From JBDTCS01 sp039923455 (GTDB lineage: Bacteria; Bacteroidota; Ignavibacteria; Palsa-1295), in contig JBDTCS010000298.1 of assembly GCA_039923455.1 (NCBI GenBank), positions 1 through 5,848 of the forward strand: a stretch of DNA of 5,848 nt, read 5' to 3'. The translations under genes and the position numbers were made by a program. Numbering within the stretch: the first letter of the stretch is position 1; every line of letters starts with the position of its first letter. This document shows, one piece after another, positions 4,678 to 5,848 of this stretch. A model generated the notes under the pieces. It did no database searches. It was not told the DNA's origin and was given only the letters and a program-made list of their open reading frames with translations.

Positions 4678-5736
4678 TTGAACGAAAAGCGCCACTTTCA
4701 ACTAATAGCCATCACATTGGTGACCCTAATTTCTCTCACGCAGTTCGGCTGCACGAATACGAAGAAGAGCGATTCGCCGCCGACGAAGGATACCGGCATG
4801 TCGACTAATGCAAATCTCCCAGCACTTCATGCGAAGCCTTCGCCAAGCTTCGATGCGCAGCAAGCTATGAAGGATATCGTTACGCAGGTCGGATTTGGTC
4901 CGCGCGTGCCGAATAGTCCGGCGCATGAGAAGGAGTTGGAATGGTTGAAGACCGAACTCGGCAAGTACACTACCAATGTAAAAGTGCAAGCATTTACCGA
5001 ACCGGGCTACGATGGCAAAACGATGCAACTCGCGAACGTCATCGCATCCTTCAATCCCGAAGCGACCGATCGCATTCTTATTCTCACACATTGGGATTCG
5101 CGACCATGGGCCGACGCGGATTCGCTCGAAAAGTCGAAGGCCGTTCCGGCTGCCAATGATGGCGGTTCGGGCACCGCGGTGATGCTTGAGCTTGCTCGTA
5201 GATTTAAAGAGAATCCGCCTCCTATCGGTGTGGATCTGCTGTTCGATGATGGGGAAGATTACGGGCAGACTTCGATCGATGATATGAATAAATATTTTTT
5301 GGGTGCGAAATATTTTGTGAAGGTGAAAGACGCAGGCTACCTTCCTCGCTTCGCAATTCTGCTTGATATGGTCGGTGACAAGAAGGCGGAGTTCATGCCG
5401 GAAGGAAATTCCAGAGAGCGTGCAGGATCTTTTACCAAAGAAATTTGGCAAGTAGCACAAACGCTTGGGTTAACAACGTTTAAGCAGTCGCCCGGTCCGA
5501 CGATCTGGGATGATCATCTGCCATTGCTGGATGCAGGAATTCCAACTGTTGATATTATCGATGCAGATCTCGTTGGTGCACGCGGCAATACGCTTGTCAC
5601 AGATCCGAATCGGAAATACTGGCACACAACAAAAGATCTGCCAAACAATCTGAGCACAACGACGCTCGGTGAAGTTGGCAAGCTCTTGCTGTATCTTATC
5701 TATGAGCGTTTGCCACTTACGATGCGTACGCTCTAA
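4678..5736 (+). CDS. M28-family zinc peptidase / glutaminyl-cyclase-like lipoprotein
   Basis: From the TTG at 4678 the product is 352 residues: a basic start (NEKRH), a hydrophobic core and Cys25, giving a 24-residue lipoprotein signal, although QFGC is an atypical lipobox. The frame stays open to an ATG at 4603 and a GTG at 4585, but those starts add a long extension that contains the promoter candidate. Numbered from the TTG, the catalytic domain (about 60-350) carries metal-site motifs in family order: THWDSRPW (His138), AANDGGSG (Asp161), DDGEDYG (Glu193 as base, Asp194 as ligand), LLDMVGD (Asp230) and IWDDHLP (His280). YWHTTKD (314-320) near the end is typical of the group. GED rather than GEE, with WDDH and YWHT, favours the glutaminyl-cyclase branch, which converts N-terminal Gln of exported proteins to pyroglutamate; an aminopeptidase remains possible. 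It probably acts in the periplasm, tethered to a membrane. The next gene begins three bases after its TAA. Confidence 0.88.
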   Translation: MNEKRHFQLIAITLVTLISLTQFGCTNTKKSDSPPTKDTGMSTNANLPALHAKPSPSFDAQQAMKDIVTQVGFGPRVPNSPAHEKELEWLKTELGKYTTNVKVQAFTEPGYDGKTMQLANVIASFNPEATDRILILTHWDSRPWADADSLEKSKAVPAANDGGSGTAVMLELARRFKENPPPIGVDLLFDDGEDYGQTSIDDMNKYFLGAKYFVKVKDAGYLPRFAILLDMVGDKKAEFMPEGNSRERAGSFTKEIWQVAQTLGLTTFKQSPGPTIWDDHLPLLDAGIPTVDIIDADLVGARGNTLVTDPNRKYWHTTKDLPNNLSTTTLGEVGKLLLYLIYERLPLTMRTL

Positions 5737-5739
5737 AAC

Positions 5740-5848
5740 ATGCCGGAAGAATTCGATAGCACTCCAAAAAGCGTCGGGCTTACGTTCTCTACTTCGATTG
5801 AATACGAAGACCTTCTGCAAGGCTTCTTTCTTATGCACTCGACACTCG
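5740..5848 (+). CDS. 5' end of an unidentified gene, cut by the right edge
   Basis: An ATG at 5740 lies three bases after the peptidase TAA, and its frame stays open for 36 codons to the window edge. The residues include GLTFSTSIEYEDLLQGFFLM, a beta strand followed by a helix start. This is faintly reminiscent of the N-terminus of YcxB-like membrane proteins (a strand, then a xxEDYxxA helix), but that is a guess. The tight spacing suggests co-transcription and translational coupling with the peptidase gene; no separate ribosome binding site is visible. The opposite strand is also open here, but it runs back over the confidently assigned peptidase gene. Confidence 0.55.
   Translation, partial: MPEEFDSTPKSVGLTFSTSIEYEDLLQGFFLMHSTL

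Noticed and set aside
4726..5460. 244-residue open frame on the minus strand
   Set aside because: It is antisense to the M28 peptidase and its Arg/His/Ile-rich composition is typical of a shadow frame.
5470..5838. 122-residue open frame on the minus strand
   Set aside because: It overlaps the catalytic C-terminal half of the peptidase and the next gene start, and has no recognisable domain.

Overview
This window looks like an ordinary bacterial chromosome segment with about half its bases G+C. It carries a leucine tRNA gene, five complete protein genes, one gene cut by the right edge and a poorly coding left edge. Several signs point towards the Bacteroidota/Chlorobiota side of the bacteria, though weakly. 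One start region contains TTG-N20-TATGTTTG, which fits the Bacteroidota promoter form TTTG/TTG...TAnnTTTG. A second start region has a near match. Few genes have strong Shine-Dalgarno sequences. The lipoprotein peptidase resembles the animal-type glutaminyl cyclases that are common in Bacteroidota. No rRNA or other taxonomic marker is present, so the placement is an inference.

Layout from left to right. Positions 1-242 hold two short open stretches in different + frames, possibly the end of one gene or the remains of a broken one. A tRNA-Leu(TAA) gene lies on the minus strand at 243-327. At 550-1770 (minus) is a 406-residue protein with an N-terminal helical domain, a central EVE/PUA-like domain and a C-terminal HNH nuclease. 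This architecture is known from modification-dependent (type IV-like) restriction endonucleases, and it is the most interesting gene here. At 1865-3289 (minus) lies an nfeD-stomatin pair (NfeD then a QmcA-like SPFH protein), a conserved membrane-quality two-gene unit that ends at a GC-rich hairpin. At 3427-4306 (minus) lies a second two-gene unit of small membrane proteins: a two-helix protein, then a one-helix protein with coiled-coil character. Neither was recognised.

A gene-free divergent region (4307-4677) separates the minus-strand block from the plus-strand genes. It contains two promoter candidates and two inverted repeats. On the plus strand, an M28-family zinc peptidase or glutaminyl-cyclase-like lipoprotein (probably starting at TTG 4678) is followed three bases after its stop by the start of another gene that runs off the window.

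There is no obvious functional link between the blocks. The nuclease could be a solitary defence gene inserted next to a tRNA, but it sits on the 5' side of that tRNA and no attachment-site repeat was seen. No CRISPR array, insertion sequence, rRNA or riboswitch was recognised.
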